This document shows, in pieces, positions 8,990 through 19,151 of a DNA stretch of 64,000 nucleotides. A program made the position numbers and the translations under genes. The stretch is taken from positions 62,001 to 126,000 of the forward strand of contig NZ_FYAU01000026.1 in NCBI RefSeq assembly GCF_900185725.1, in the 5' to 3' direction. The notes beneath the pieces are model-generated. The model was not told where the DNA came from. It saw only the letters and a list, made by a program, of their open reading frames with translations, and did not search any database. The DNA comes from Stappia sp. TSB10P1A (lineage in GTDB: Bacteria; Pseudomonadota; Alphaproteobacteria; Rhizobiales; Stappiaceae). Numbering within the stretch: the first letter of the stretch is position 1; each line of letters begins with the position of its first letter.

Positions 8990-9044
8990 CCCCGGCGAAC
9001 CCCCGGCGAACCCCCGGCGAGACCCTGGCGAGACCCTGGCGAGA
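8990..9044. repeat. 11-nt tandem repeat, five units
   Basis: Units CCCCGGCGAAC, CCCCGGCGAAC, CCCCGGCGAGA, CCCTGGCGAGA and CCCTGGCGAGA follow each other without gaps between arsR and the 3' end of the Na/Pi gene. Confidence 0.9.
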
Positions 9045-9061
9045 CCCGCCCGAAACGAAGG

Positions 9062-9087
9062 CGGGCCGCGCGATCCCGCACGGCCCG
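9062..9087 (-). terminator. Possible terminator of the Na/Pi cotransporter gene
   Basis: CGGGCCG and CGGCCCG form a 7-bp GC stem around a 12-nt loop, about 50 nt past the stop; the following minus-strand sequence has only a short T run. Confidence 0.4.
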
Positions 9088-9134
9088 TCCGGTTATCGGC
9101 TCCGCCGGGCGGGCGGCGCGGGCGGGCGGCGCGG

Positions 9135-10850
9135 TCAGGCCGGCTGTTCGCCGCCGGTGCCGCGATAGGCTGCGTCCTCGCGGCGCGCGCCGCCTGCCGG
9201 CGCGGCGACCAGCCGCGTGTCGGCCAGTTCGCCGCAGGCCTCCAGGATCGGCTGGGCGACCACGACGAAATGGCCATGGATGCGCTTGAGGTCACGCAGC
9301 ACGTCCATATGGATGGAGGTCGTCTCCATCGACAGCTTCACCCCATCGCGCAGCCGCGCGTAATGGCGCTCGGCATAGTGCCGCTCGAGATCGCGGATCG
9401 CCGTCTTTTCGGCGAAGAGCCGGCGTGCCAGGTCGACATCGCCGGTGGCGAAGACGTTGAGCGCGGTGGCGAAGTTCGACGCGACGCGGGAATGGAAGGT
9501 CTTGAGGTCGGCAAGCCCTTCGGAGGAGAAGGCGAGATTGCCGCGCCCCTTCTTCTCCGCCAGTTCCAGGAGCTGCTTGTCGATGACGTCGCCGATATGC
9601 TCCAGATTGGTGGTGAAGGAGAGGATCTCCATGAAGCGGCGGGAATCCTCCTCCGACATGCCCTTGCGCGACATGCGCACCAGATGCAGCTTGATCGCCT
9701 CGTTGACCGCGTCGACCGCGTCGTCGCTGGCGCGGATGTCGCGGATCAGCTTCGGATCGCCGGTCTCCAGCGCCTCCATCGAGCGGATCAGCATCGCCTC
9801 GACCCGGTCGCCGAGCGCCAGCGCCTCGCGATGGGCGGCGGCCAGCGCCTCCGACGACATGTCGGTGGCGGCGCTGCCGAGATAGCGCGGCCGCTTCGGA
9901 TCGGCGGGCTGCGCCGCGGCCGGCACGAGCCGCTCCAGCAGCCGCGACACCGGCCCGACCAGCGGAATGAAGATCAGCGCGACAAGGATGTTGTAGGCCA
10001 GATGCACGTCGACGGTCAGCCGCGCGCCGACCAGCCCGTGGCTGGTGGCGAGATCGGCCAGCACGCCGGAAAACGGCACCAGCACCGCCGCGACCGCGCC
10101 GCGCATCAGCATGTTGCCGAGCGGCACCCGCTTGGTCTCCGGCGGCCCGCCCCAGTTGGCCGAAAGCGGCGCCGCGGCGGCTCCGACATTGGCGCCGAGC
10201 ACGGCGGCGATGGCGAGCGTCGGCGTGACCGCGCCGGTGAGCGCCAGGGTGGCGATGACGAGCACCACGGCGAGCGAGGAATGCGCCGCCCAGGTGATGC
10301 CGGCGGCCAGGATGGCGGCGAGGATCGGCTCGCTGCCGAGCGCGGCGAGCACCAGGGCGAAGGTCTCGGACTCCGTGAGCGGCACCACGGTCGCCCGCAG
10401 CGCCTGCAGCGACAGGGTCAGCAGGCCGAGGCCGATCAGCGCCCGGCCGATGCACTGCGCCCGGTCGGCCTCCATCGACAGGAAGGTGACGACGCCGGCG
10501 GTGACGAAGACCGGCCACAGATAGGAGACGTCGAGCGACAGGATCTGCGCGGCGATGGCCGAGCCGACATCGGCGCCGAGCACCACCGCCAGCGCCATGG
10601 CGAGCGGCACCAGCCCGCGCCGCGAGAACGAGGTGAGCAGCATCGCCGTCGCCGTGGCGCTCTGCATCAACACGGTGACCCCGGCGCCGGCCAGCGCCGC
10701 TGTCGCCCGGTTGCGCGTCGCCGAGGCGAGCACCGCCCTCAGCGAGGAGCCGAACGCCCGCACCACGCCGGTGCGCACCATCCGCACCGCCCAGATCAGC
10801 AGCGCAACGCCGCCGATAAGCTGCACGAAGACCGCACTCGCACTCATCAT
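9135..10850 (-). CDS. Na+/Pi cotransporter family protein with C-terminal PhoU-like domain
   Basis: 571 aa. The N-terminal ~330 residues hold two Na/Pi-cotransporter repeats, each with the family QS/TS signature (LMQSATATAMLLTSF and AAHSSLAVVLVI), and about eight to nine membrane segments. The C-terminal ~220 residues are charged and helical and resemble PhoU (VEAMLIRSMEAL, NLEHIGDVIDKQLL). The family imports phosphate with sodium at the inner membrane, with the PhoU part probably controlling it. There are two adjacent ATGs at 10850 and 10847; the first is taken. A much longer N-terminus up to 11021 is possible in frame but is Arg/Asp-rich and made by the 15-nt repeat array, so it was not used. 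No pho genes are nearby. Confidence 0.88.
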   Translation of the reverse strand: MMSASAVFVQLIGGVALLIWAVRMVRTGVVRAFGSSLRAVLASATRNRATAALAGAGVTVLMQSATATAMLLTSFSRRGLVPLAMALAVVLGADVGSAIAAQILSLDVSYLWPVFVTAGVVTFLSMEADRAQCIGRALIGLGLLTLSLQALRATVVPLTESETFALVLAALGSEPILAAILAAGITWAAHSSLAVVLVIATLALTGAVTPTLAIAAVLGANVGAAAAPLSANWGGPPETKRVPLGNMLMRGAVAAVLVPFSGVLADLATSHGLVGARLTVDVHLAYNILVALIFIPLVGPVSRLLERLVPAAAQPADPKRPRYLGSAATDMSSEALAAAHREALALGDRVEAMLIRSMEALETGDPKLIRDIRASDDAVDAVNEAIKLHLVRMSRKGMSEEDSRRFMEILSFTTNLEHIGDVIDKQLLELAEKKGRGNLAFSSEGLADLKTFHSRVASNFATALNVFATGDVDLARRLFAEKTAIRDLERHYAERHYARLRDGVKLSMETTSIHMDVLRDLKRIHGHFVVVAQPILEACGELADTRLVAAPAGGARREDAAYRGTGGEQPA

Positions 10851-11056
10851 CTCTTCGTCGTCCTCTTGCCCGTCATCTTGGCGCCCGTCATGTCGGTGCC
10901 TGTCGTCTTGGCACCTGTCGTCTTGGCGCCTGTTGTTTTGGCGCCTGTCGTCTTGCCGCCCGTCTTTTGCCGGCGGTCTCGCGGCCCCTCTCCGGGTCGC
11001 CGGACGGACGCCGCCAAACACCGAACCGTCGTCAAACCGTAATGTTCATCCGCCAT
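10847..11056 (-). CDS. Possible small repeat-coded basic ORF upstream of the Na/Pi gene
   Basis: 69-aa reading frame whose second half is built of KTTGA units coded by a 15-nt repeat. Its TGA overlaps the Na/Pi start (ATGA), which would suit translational coupling, but there is no good ribosome binding site and no recognised domain. It may be only the open frame of a 15-nt (multiple of three) repeat. Confidence 0.2.
   Translation of the reverse strand: MADEHYGLTTVRCLAASVRRPGEGPRDRRQKTGGKTTGAKTTGAKTTGAKTTGTDMTGAKMTGKRTTKR
10856..10960. repeat. 15-nt tandem repeat, seven units
   Basis: Seven consecutive 15-mers, best copies TGTCGTCTTGGCGCC and close variants at 10901-10945, with degenerate ends. 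The array lies directly upstream of the Na/Pi cotransporter start, in its presumed leader. Confidence 0.9.
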
Positions 11057-11132
11057 TGCTGCGCGTGCCGGAGCCAGGGACCGTCCGGCACGGAGCGTTC
11101 TGAAGTCTCGCCGTCAAACATGGCGGCAGGAT

Positions 11133-11197
11133 GCCGACAAACCGCTTTTCCATCGGCCGAATACGTGGAAAAACAAAGATGGCAGATATTTGTCGGC
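11133..11197 (+). promoter_or_regulatory. Structured leader upstream of the phosphatase/AfuABC-like operon
   Basis: An outer stem GCCGACAAA (11133-11141) with TTTGTCGGC (11189-11197) encloses an inner hairpin TTTTCCA (11146-11152) with TGGAAAA (11166-11172). The structure ends 16 nt before the ATG at 11214, just ahead of the AAGAGGAAAG ribosome binding site, a position suited to control of translation or to an operator. No known riboswitch class was recognised. Confidence 0.5.
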
Positions 11198-11213
11198 TAA
11201 GTAAGAGGAAAGC

Positions 11214-12056
11214 ATGAGCGCACCCCTGAATCCGGACGTGACGTTGCGGTTTCTTGCCCTTCAAGGACTTGCGGCCGAAGCCGCGGCCCTTGCCATGCGG
11301 TATTTCGACAATCGCGACGCCATGGCCGTCTCGCTGAAAGGCGCCCAGGACTGGCTCACCGAGGCCGACGGGGCGGTGGAAGCCCTGATTCGCGCCCGCA
11401 TCGCCGAAGTGTTCCCGCAGGACAGCGTGCTGGGCGAGGAAGGCGGCGGCGAGGTGAGCGAGCGGGTGTGGATCGTCGACCCGATCGACGGCACCTCCAA
11501 TTTCGCCCATGGCGACCGCACCTGGTGCATTTCCATCGGCTTCCTCCTCAACGGCACCCCGGAACTCGGCTGCATCGCCGCCCCGGCGCTCGGCGAGACC
11601 TATCTGGCGCGGCGCGGCCATGGCGCGACGCTGAACGGCAAGCCGATCAAGGCGGCCGCCACCGACACCATCACCCGCGCCACGCTGGAGCACGGCTGGT
11701 CGCCGCGCCTGCCGGTCGGCCGCTTCATCGACACGGTCCGCGCCCTGTTCGAGGCCGGCGCCAATGTCAAGCGCTCCGCCTCCGGCGCGATGGGCCTTGC
11801 CTCCGTCGCCTGCGGCCGCAGCGACGGCTATCTGGAAGGCCATATCGACTCCTGGGACGTCGCCGCCGGGATCGTCATCGCCAGCGAGGCGGGCGCCCGC
11901 GTCAGCGACTTCTTCAGCGGCGACTGGACGAACGGAAATCCGATCCTCGTCGCAGCCCCCGCTGTCGCCGAGGAGACCGCGCGCGTCGCCGGTCTGTCGC
12001 TCCCCTCGCCTGCCTCAGCCCTGGCAGTTTCCCCAGGGTCAAAGGCGGGAGATTGA
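11214..12056 (+). CDS. Inositol monophosphatase family phosphatase
   Basis: 280 aa. All three metal-binding signatures of the Li+-sensitive Mg2+-dependent phosphatase family are present: GEEGG (about residue 63), DPIDGTSNF (about 83-91) and SWDVAAG (about 216-222). The family includes inositol-1-phosphatase, histidinol phosphatase and sugar phosphatases. It is the first gene before an ABC importer (76 nt to the binding-protein gene), so its likely job is to dephosphorylate the imported compound rather than housekeeping SuhB function (inference). A good RBS (AAGAGGAAAG) fixes the start at 11214. The C-terminal ~20 residues are low-complexity. Confidence 0.88.
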   Translation: MSAPLNPDVTLRFLALQGLAAEAAALAMRYFDNRDAMAVSLKGAQDWLTEADGAVEALIRARIAEVFPQDSVLGEEGGGEVSERVWIVDPIDGTSNFAHGDRTWCISIGFLLNGTPELGCIAAPALGETYLARRGHGATLNGKPIKAAATDTITRATLEHGWSPRLPVGRFIDTVRALFEAGANVKRSASGAMGLASVACGRSDGYLEGHIDSWDVAAGIVIASEAGARVSDFFSGDWTNGNPILVAAPAVAEETARVAGLSLPSPASALAVSPGSKAGD

Positions 12057-12099
12057 CGATCGGCCTCGCGCAATTCAAGTTGAACGCACGAATGCACAG

Positions 12100-12117
12100 G
12101 TTTGCAAGCCTGTTTCG
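12100..12117 (+). other. Small intra-operon hairpin
   Basis: ACAGG-TTTGCAAG-CCTGT followed by TTTCG, between the phosphatase and binding-protein genes, just ahead of the AGGGAGGAAATC ribosome binding site. May tune the relative level of the binding protein. Confidence 0.35.
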
Positions 12118-12132
12118 TAAAGGGAGGAAATC

Positions 12133-13191
12133 ATGAAAACGACTGCCAGCAAGATCACCGTCAGCCTGCGCGCGCTCGCGTCAAGCGCCGCCTTCGGTCT
12201 CGCCGGACTGGTGTGGGCCGTGCCCGCCTCGGCCTCCGGCGAACTCACCCTTTACTGCTCGGTCCAGGAGGAATGGTGCCGGCCGATGGCGCTGGCCTTC
12301 GAGCGCGAGACCGGCATCAAGGTCAACATGACCCGCAAGTCGTCCGGCGAGACGCTGGCCCAGATCAAGGCGGAAGCCGCCAATCCGCGCGGCGACGTGT
12401 GGTGGGGCGGCACCGGCGACCCGCATCTGCAGGCGGCCGAGGAGGACCTGACGGCCGAATACCAGTCGCCGATGCTGGCCGAGCTGCAGCCCTGGGCCGT
12501 GTCCCAGGCCGAGCAGTCCGGCTTCAAGACCGTCGGCATCTATGCCGGCGCGCTCGGCTACTCGTTCAACACCGAGATGCTCGCCTCCACCGGCGCGCCG
12601 GAGCCGGCCTGCTGGTCTGACCTTCTGCGCGAGGAATTCCGCGACGAGGTGCAGGTCGCCAACCCGAACTCGTCGGGCACCTCCTACACGATGGTCGCGA
12701 CGCTGGTGCAGTTGATGGGCGAGGATGCGGCCTTCGACTACATGAAGGCCCTGCACAAGAACATCAACCAGTACACCAAGTCGGGCGCGGCCCCGGCGCG
12801 TGCCGCCGCCACCGGCGAATCGCTGATCGGCATCACCTTCCAGCATGACGGCGTCACCCAGGTCGTCCAGGGCGCGCCGATCAAGGTGGTCTCCCCCTGC
12901 GAGGGCACCGGCTACGAGATCGGCTCCATGTCGATCATCAAGGGCGGCCCGAACCCGGACAATGCCAAGAAGTGGTACGACTGGGCGCTGACCCCGGCGG
13001 CGCAGGAAATCGGCGCGGCGGCGAACTCGTTCCAGGTGCCGTCCAACAAGGCGGCCAAGGCCCCCGAGGAGGCGCCGGACCTGTCGTCGGTCAAGCTGAT
13101 CGACTATGATTTCGCCAAATACGGCTCGTCGGCCGAGCGCAGCCGCCTGCTGTCGAAGTGGGATGCGGAGGTCGGTGCCGCGCCGAAGTGA
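12133..13191 (+). CDS. ABC transporter substrate-binding protein (AfuA-like)
   Basis: 352 aa with a signal peptide (about 1-35, cut after ASA). Type II periplasmic binding protein of the group holding Fe(III), phosphonate and hexose-phosphate binders. It lacks the paired tyrosines of FbpA iron binders. In its second lobe it has H238-D239 and, 23 residues later, E262; this spacing agrees with the His-Asp...Glu sugar contacts I recall for the hexose-phosphate binder AfuA. With the adjacent phosphatase this supports a phosphorylated sugar or polyol as ligand (inference). Strong RBS AGGGAGGAAATC. Followed by the permease gene after 34 nt. Confidence 0.85.
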   Translation: MKTTASKITVSLRALASSAAFGLAGLVWAVPASASGELTLYCSVQEEWCRPMALAFERETGIKVNMTRKSSGETLAQIKAEAANPRGDVWWGGTGDPHLQAAEEDLTAEYQSPMLAELQPWAVSQAEQSGFKTVGIYAGALGYSFNTEMLASTGAPEPACWSDLLREEFRDEVQVANPNSSGTSYTMVATLVQLMGEDAAFDYMKALHKNINQYTKSGAAPARAAATGESLIGITFQHDGVTQVVQGAPIKVVSPCEGTGYEIGSMSIIKGGPNPDNAKKWYDWALTPAAQEIGAAANSFQVPSNKAAKAPEEAPDLSSVKLIDYDFAKYGSSAERSRLLSKWDAEVGAAPK

Positions 13192-13225
13192 GGCGCGCCA
13201 CCGTCCCTCGACCGACAACATCGCG

Positions 13226-15345
13226 ATGATCGACCGATTTCCGGTGATCCTGGCCGCCGCCGGGCTGATTGGCCCGGCGGTGCTGGCCTACCATGCCGAC
13301 GACGGCACCCGCCTCGGCGGCGTGCTCGCCGCCGGCCATCTGGCACCGGCACTCGGGTGCCTCGCGCTCGCCCTGTCGGGCGCCGCAAGCCTTGCCGGCG
13401 CCCAGCGCGCCGGCGCCCTTTTCGGGTCGATCGGCGGCGCGCTGGCGCTCGCCGCGCTCGTCGTCGCCGGTTTCTTCCCCGTCCTCGCGCTCTCTCTCGG
13501 CTTTGCCGCGAGCGAGGTCGCCCGGCCGCTCGGCCCCGGCGCCGGCATTCTCGCCCTAGCGCTGATCGCCCTGGCCGCCGGCGCCATCGCCCGCTTCGGC
13601 GCCTTCCGCAACGACCGCTTCGTCTCGGTCAGCGTCGTCACCATCGGCGCGCTGGTGGTGCTGTTCGTGTTCTGGCCGGTGCTGCGCATGCTCTCGGAAG
13701 CCTTCCAGGGCGACCGGCAGGCCGACGCCGGCGTGTTCCTCGACCGGCTGCTGCAGGCCGACATCTGGGCGCTCGACTGCCTGTGGTCGAGCGCGCGCTG
13801 CGGCGTTGCCCCCAACACCGTCATTCTCGGCATTCTCGCCGCCTTCTTCTCCACGACGCTGGCGCTCGGCCTTGCCCTGATCGCGGTGCGCACCAAGGTG
13901 CGCTTCCCGCGCGCCTTCGACGCGCTCGCCATCCTGCCGATCATCACCCCGCCCTTCGTCATCGGCCTGGCGCTGATCGTGCTGTTCGGCCGCACCGGCA
14001 TCATCACCACGTTCCTGTGGGAGTGGTTCGGCATTCCGCGCACCCGCTGGCTCTACGGCATGCCCGGCGTGCTGCTGGCGCAGGTGCTGTCGCAGGTGCC
14101 GCTGTCCTTCCTGATCCTGGTCGGCGCGCTGAAGGCGCTGTCGCCGACGCTGGAGGAGGCGGCGCAGACCCTGCGCGCCAACCGCACCCGCATCCTGTTG
14201 ACCGTGACGCTGCCGCTCCTGCTGCCGGCCATCGCCAACACCTATCTGCTGGCCTTCGTCGAGAGCCTCGCCGATTTCGGCAACCCCCTGGTGCTCGGCG
14301 GCAATTTCGAGGTCCTGTCGACCAAGATCTTCTTCGCCATCGTCGGCGCCCAGCACGAGCCCGGCCGCGCCGCGGTGCTCGCCATGGTGCTGCTCGCCTT
14401 CACGCTGGCCGCCTTCCTGGTGCAGATGCGCCTGCTCGCCAACACCTCCTTCGTCACCGTGTCCGGCAAGGGCGACAGCGGCGTGCCCGCCGCCCTGCCG
14501 AAGGGCCTGCCGGCCGGCCTGTGGGGCGTCATCGTGCCGTGGATCGGCCTGACCGTCGCCGTCTACACGATCGTGCTGATCGGCGGCTTCGTGAAGGACA
14601 TCGGCCGTCTCGACATGACGCCGACGCTCGACCACCTGCGCACGGGCTTCCTGGTGGAATGGTCCGGCGGCGGCCTGTTGTGGGCCGGCTCGGCCTGGAA
14701 CTCGTTCTGGACCACGGTGATGGTCTCGGCGGCGGCAGCGCCGCTGACCACGATCATCGGCCTGCTGACCGCCTATGTGCTGGCGCGCCAGCGCTTCCGC
14801 GGCCGCAGGACGCTGGAGTTCTTGACCATGCTGTCCTTCGCCATTCCCGGCACGGTGATCGGCGTTGCCTATATCCTCGCCTTCAACGTGCCGCCGGTGG
14901 AGATCACCGGCACCGGCTTCATCCTCATCGCCTGCTTCGTCTTCCGCAACATGCCGGTCGGCGTGCGCGCCGGGATCGCCGCCCTGTCGCAGATCGACAC
15001 CTCGCTGGACGAGGCCTCGGCGACCTTGCGGGCGCGCACCGGCCGCACGCTGGTCGCGGTCGTGCTGCCCCTGATGAAGCCGGCCATCGTCGCCACCCTC
15101 GTCTTCTCCTTCGTCCAGGCGATGACGGCGGTCTCGGCGATCATCTTCCTCGTCACGGCGCGCTACAACATGGCGACCGCCTATATCGTCGGCCGGGTGG
15201 AGGCGGGCGAATACTCGCTCGCCATCGCCTATTGCGCCTTCATGATCGTCTTCATGATCGCCGCCATCGCCACCATCCGCTTCCTCGTCGGGGAGGCGAG
15301 GCTGGGCCGGCGCGGCAGCGACTCCATCGTCGCAGGGGGACACTG

Positions 15346-15346
<1 letters not shown>
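13226..15346 (+). CDS. ABC transporter permease, fused double-module (AfuB/FbpB-like)
   Basis: 706 aa inner-membrane permease with two binding-protein-dependent transport modules in one chain; each has an EAA-type loop (EEAAQTLRANRTRILLTVTLP in part around residue 310, DEASATLRARTGRTL around 595). An extra hydrophobic N-terminal stretch (about 1-130) precedes the first module and is longer than in typical FbpB proteins. The ATG at 13226 begins the first membrane segment; the frame is open farther upstream through the end of the binding-protein gene. Ends TGATG with the ATPase start, so the two are coupled. Confidence 0.9.
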
Positions 15347-16407
<1,061 letters not shown>

Positions 16408-16431
16408 CCGGCACGCGCTCCGCCCACGACA

Positions 16432-16454
16432 CGGCGGGGCGGAAAACCCCGCCG
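16432..16454 (+). terminator. Hairpin after the AfuABC-like operon
   Basis: CGGCGGGG-CGGAAAA-CCCCGCCG, an 8-bp GC stem 24 nt after the ATPase stop; no T-tract follows, so termination strength is uncertain. Confidence 0.5.
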
Positions 16455-16524
16455 CATCCGCGACATGGACGAGGAGCGCGCCAGCGTGGGCGCGCCTCCC
16501 GGCCGCGACAGAGCGGCGCAGGTT

Positions 16525-16542
16525 ATAGGGCTGCGCAATAGC
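16525..16542 (+). promoter_or_regulatory. Shared regulatory motif, copy 1
   Basis: ATAGGGCTGCGCAATAGC, 112 nt before the acyl-CoA dehydrogenase start. It agrees with the copies at 22199 and 30550 in ATAG-N6-GCAATAGC. It fits the LysR T-N11-A pattern and contains ATAG twice, 13 nt apart. Confidence 0.6.
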
Positions 16543-16653
16543 TCCGTGCATGCAAAGATATTTCCGGCAAGGCCCCGGACCTGCGATTTTGCGCCCAGCC
16601 AATTTCCGGGCCGGGCTAAACGCCGTGGCCTGCTGGACGTCTCGGGAAACACC

Positions 16654-17835
16654 ATGAACGCCTTCGATCCGACAGCCGAATACAGCGCCATTCGCGACGG
16701 TGTCGCCAAGGTCTGCGCCGGGTTCCCCGGCGAGTACTGGCGCGACCTCGACGCCCGCCGCGCCTATCCCAAGGACTTCGTCGACGCGCTGATCCGCGAG
16801 GGCTATCTCGCCGCGATGATCCCGGAGGAATACGGCGGGTCGGGCCTCAACCTGTCGGCCTCCGCCGTTATCCTGGAAGAGATCCACCGCAACGGCTGCA
16901 ACGCCGCCGCCTGCCACGCCCAGATGTACACGATGGGCACGGTGCTGCGGCACGGCAGCGACGCGCAGAAGCAGCAATACCTGCCGGGCATCGCCGACGG
17001 CACGCTGCGCCTGCAGGCCTTCGGCGTCACCGAGCCGACCAGCGGCACCGACACGCTGGCGCTGAAGACGACGGCAAAGCGCGACGGCGACGACTACATC
17101 GTCAACGGCCAGAAGATCTGGATCTCCCGCGCCGAGCACTCCGACCTGATGGTGCTGCTGGCCCGCACGACGCCGCGCGACCAGGTGAAATCCAAGACCG
17201 ACGGCCTGTCGGTGTTCCTCATCGACCTGCGCGAGCTGAAGGGCAACGGCGTCGAGATCCGCCCGATCCGCACGATGATCAACCACGCGACGACGGAGAT
17301 CTTCTTCGACAACGCGCGCATTCCCGCCTCCAGCCTGATCGGCGAGGAGGGCAAGGGCTTCCGCTACATCCTCTCGGGCATGAATTCCGAGCGCATCCTG
17401 ATCGCCGCCGAGTGCATCGGCGATGCCAAGTGGTTCATCGAGAAGGGCTCCAACTACGCCAAGGAGCGGGTGATCTTCGGCGCGCCGATCGGCCGGAACC
17501 AGGGCGTGCAGTTCCCGCTCGCCCGCGCCTATGCGCATATGATGGCGGCCGAGGCGATCGTCTACCGCGCCGCCGCCATGTATGATGCCGGACACAATCC
17601 GGGGGTGGAGGCCAACAGCGCCAAGATGCTGGCCGCCGATGCGAGCTGGGAGGCGGCCGAGGCCTGCCTGCAGACCCATGGCGGCTTCGGCTTCGCCGAG
17701 GAATACGACGTGGAGCGCAAGTTCCGCGAGGCGCGGCTCTACCAGGTGGCACCGATCTCCACCAACCTGATCCTGTGCTTCATCGCCGAGCAGGTGCTCG
17801 GCCTGCCGAAATCCTACGGGGCCCCGAAGGCATGA
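16654..17835 (+). CDS. Acyl-CoA dehydrogenase
   Basis: 393 aa FAD-dependent flavoprotein, full length. The family's FAD/substrate block (VTEPTSGTDT, then QKIWISRAEHSD) and C-terminal signature (QTHGGFGFAEEYDVER and the following REAR) are present. It would oxidise a short or branched acyl-CoA to the enoyl-CoA. The ATG at 16654 has a GGGAAA upstream; the frame stays open farther up but covers the promoter motif. It overlaps the MmgE/PrpD gene (ATGA). The same trio (acyl-CoA dehydrogenase, MmgE/PrpD, MaoC-like hydratase) occurs in itaconate gene clusters of pseudomonads, where the role of the dehydrogenase is not essential to the core pathway. Confidence 0.92.
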   Translation: MNAFDPTAEYSAIRDGVAKVCAGFPGEYWRDLDARRAYPKDFVDALIREGYLAAMIPEEYGGSGLNLSASAVILEEIHRNGCNAAACHAQMYTMGTVLRHGSDAQKQQYLPGIADGTLRLQAFGVTEPTSGTDTLALKTTAKRDGDDYIVNGQKIWISRAEHSDLMVLLARTTPRDQVKSKTDGLSVFLIDLRELKGNGVEIRPIRTMINHATTEIFFDNARIPASSLIGEEGKGFRYILSGMNSERILIAAECIGDAKWFIEKGSNYAKERVIFGAPIGRNQGVQFPLARAYAHMMAAEAIVYRAAAMYDAGHNPGVEANSAKMLAADASWEAAEACLQTHGGFGFAEEYDVERKFREARLYQVAPISTNLILCFIAEQVLGLPKSYGAPKA

Positions 17836-19151
17836 CGCTGATCGACCGCATCCTCGACCTTGCCCTGCTGCCGGCAGGTGAGCTGCCGACCCCGGCTCTC
17901 GCCATGGCCCGCTTCTCGCTGTTCGACTGGCTGGTCTGCGGACGGGCCGGCATCACCGAGCCGCTGGCCGGCAAGCTGCGGCAGCTTGCGGAGGAGGAAG
18001 GCGGCCGCGGCACCGCCTCGGTGTTCGGCGGCGCGCCCGCCCCGGCCCGCATGGCGGCGCTGGTCAACGGCGCGACCAGCCACGCGCTCGACTATGACGA
18101 CACCCATTTCGGCCATATCGGCCATACCTCCGTCGGCATCTACCCGGCGGCGCTCGCGGCCGGCGAAACGGTCGGCGCCAGCGCCGAGGCCGTGGTCGAG
18201 GCGTTTCTGGTCGGCGCGGAAGCCTCCATCCGCATCGGCATGGCGCTGGGGTCCGTTCACTACAATCGCGGCTTCCACCAGACGGCGACGGCCGGCGCCT
18301 TCGGCGCGGCGATCGCTGCCGGGCGGCTCTTCGGCCTGACCCGCGACGAGATGCGCGTCGCCATCGGGCTGTGCGCCACCCGCGCCTCCGGCCTCAAGTC
18401 GCAGTTCGGCACCATGGGCAAGCCGTACAATGCCGGCATCGCCGCCGCCAATGGCGTCGAATGCGCAAGGCTCGCGGCGCTCGGCTTCACCTCCGCCGAC
18501 GACGGCTTGATGAACGCGCAAGGCTTCATCCCCACCCATTCCGATGCGCCCGATCCGGACGCCGGATGGGAGACGCCGCCGCCGGGAACGTTCCTCTTCG
18601 AGGACATCAAGTACAAGCTGCATGCCTGCTGCCACGGCACCCATGCGATGATCGAGGCGCTGCGCACGGTGCGTGCCGACGAAGGCATCGGCATCGGCGA
18701 TATCGCCGCGATGGTGCTGCGCACCAACCCGCGCTGGCTGTCGGTCTGCGACATCAAGGCGCCGCGCACCGGGCTGGAGGTGAAGTTCAGCTACAATTGG
18801 CTGGCCGGCATGGTGCTGGACGGGCGCGACACCGCCCGCGACGACACCTATACCGACGCGCTGGCCGCCGATGCAGAGCTTGCCGTCTTCGCCGACGGCA
18901 TCACCGTCGACGGCGATCCGGCCTTGAGCGACATGCAGGCCGAGGGCCTGTTGCAGCTCACCGACGGCCGCAGCCTCGCCTTCTCGCACGATCTCGCTCG
19001 CCGGCTGGGCGAAGAGGAACTTGCCGCCGGCCTTGCCGCCAAGGCGGCGGCGCTGCTCGGCGAAGAGGGCGACCGGCTGCGGCAGGCGGTCGAAACGCTG
19101 GACCGGCTGACCGCCGCAGACCTCGGCGCCCTGGTGGGGGCACCGGCATGA
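17832..19151 (+). CDS. MmgE/PrpD family protein
   Basis: 439 aa, full length for the family that includes 2-methylcitrate dehydratase, cis-aconitate decarboxylase and iminodisuccinate epimerase. Conserved blocks are LDYDDTHFGHIGH (about 79-91), the KPYNAGIAAANG loop (about 197-208) and KYKLHACCHGTHAMIEAL (about 260-277). The substrate cannot be read from sequence. It is coupled to both neighbours by ATGA overlaps (17832-17835 and 19148-19151), so it belongs to the same pathway as the acyl-CoA dehydrogenase and the hydratase. Confidence 0.88.
   Translation: MTLIDRILDLALLPAGELPTPALAMARFSLFDWLVCGRAGITEPLAGKLRQLAEEEGGRGTASVFGGAPAPARMAALVNGATSHALDYDDTHFGHIGHTSVGIYPAALAAGETVGASAEAVVEAFLVGAEASIRIGMALGSVHYNRGFHQTATAGAFGAAIAAGRLFGLTRDEMRVAIGLCATRASGLKSQFGTMGKPYNAGIAAANGVECARLAALGFTSADDGLMNAQGFIPTHSDAPDPDAGWETPPPGTFLFEDIKYKLHACCHGTHAMIEALRTVRADEGIGIGDIAAMVLRTNPRWLSVCDIKAPRTGLEVKFSYNWLAGMVLDGRDTARDDTYTDALAADAELAVFADGITVDGDPALSDMQAEGLLQLTDGRSLAFSHDLARRLGEEELAAGLAAKAAALLGEEGDRLRQAVETLDRLTAADLGALVGAPA

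Noticed and set aside
9135-11021. Longer Na/Pi protein starting at 11021
   Set aside because: The extra 57 residues are Arg/Asp-rich sequence produced by the 15-nt repeats; the family start fits the ATGs at 10850/10847.
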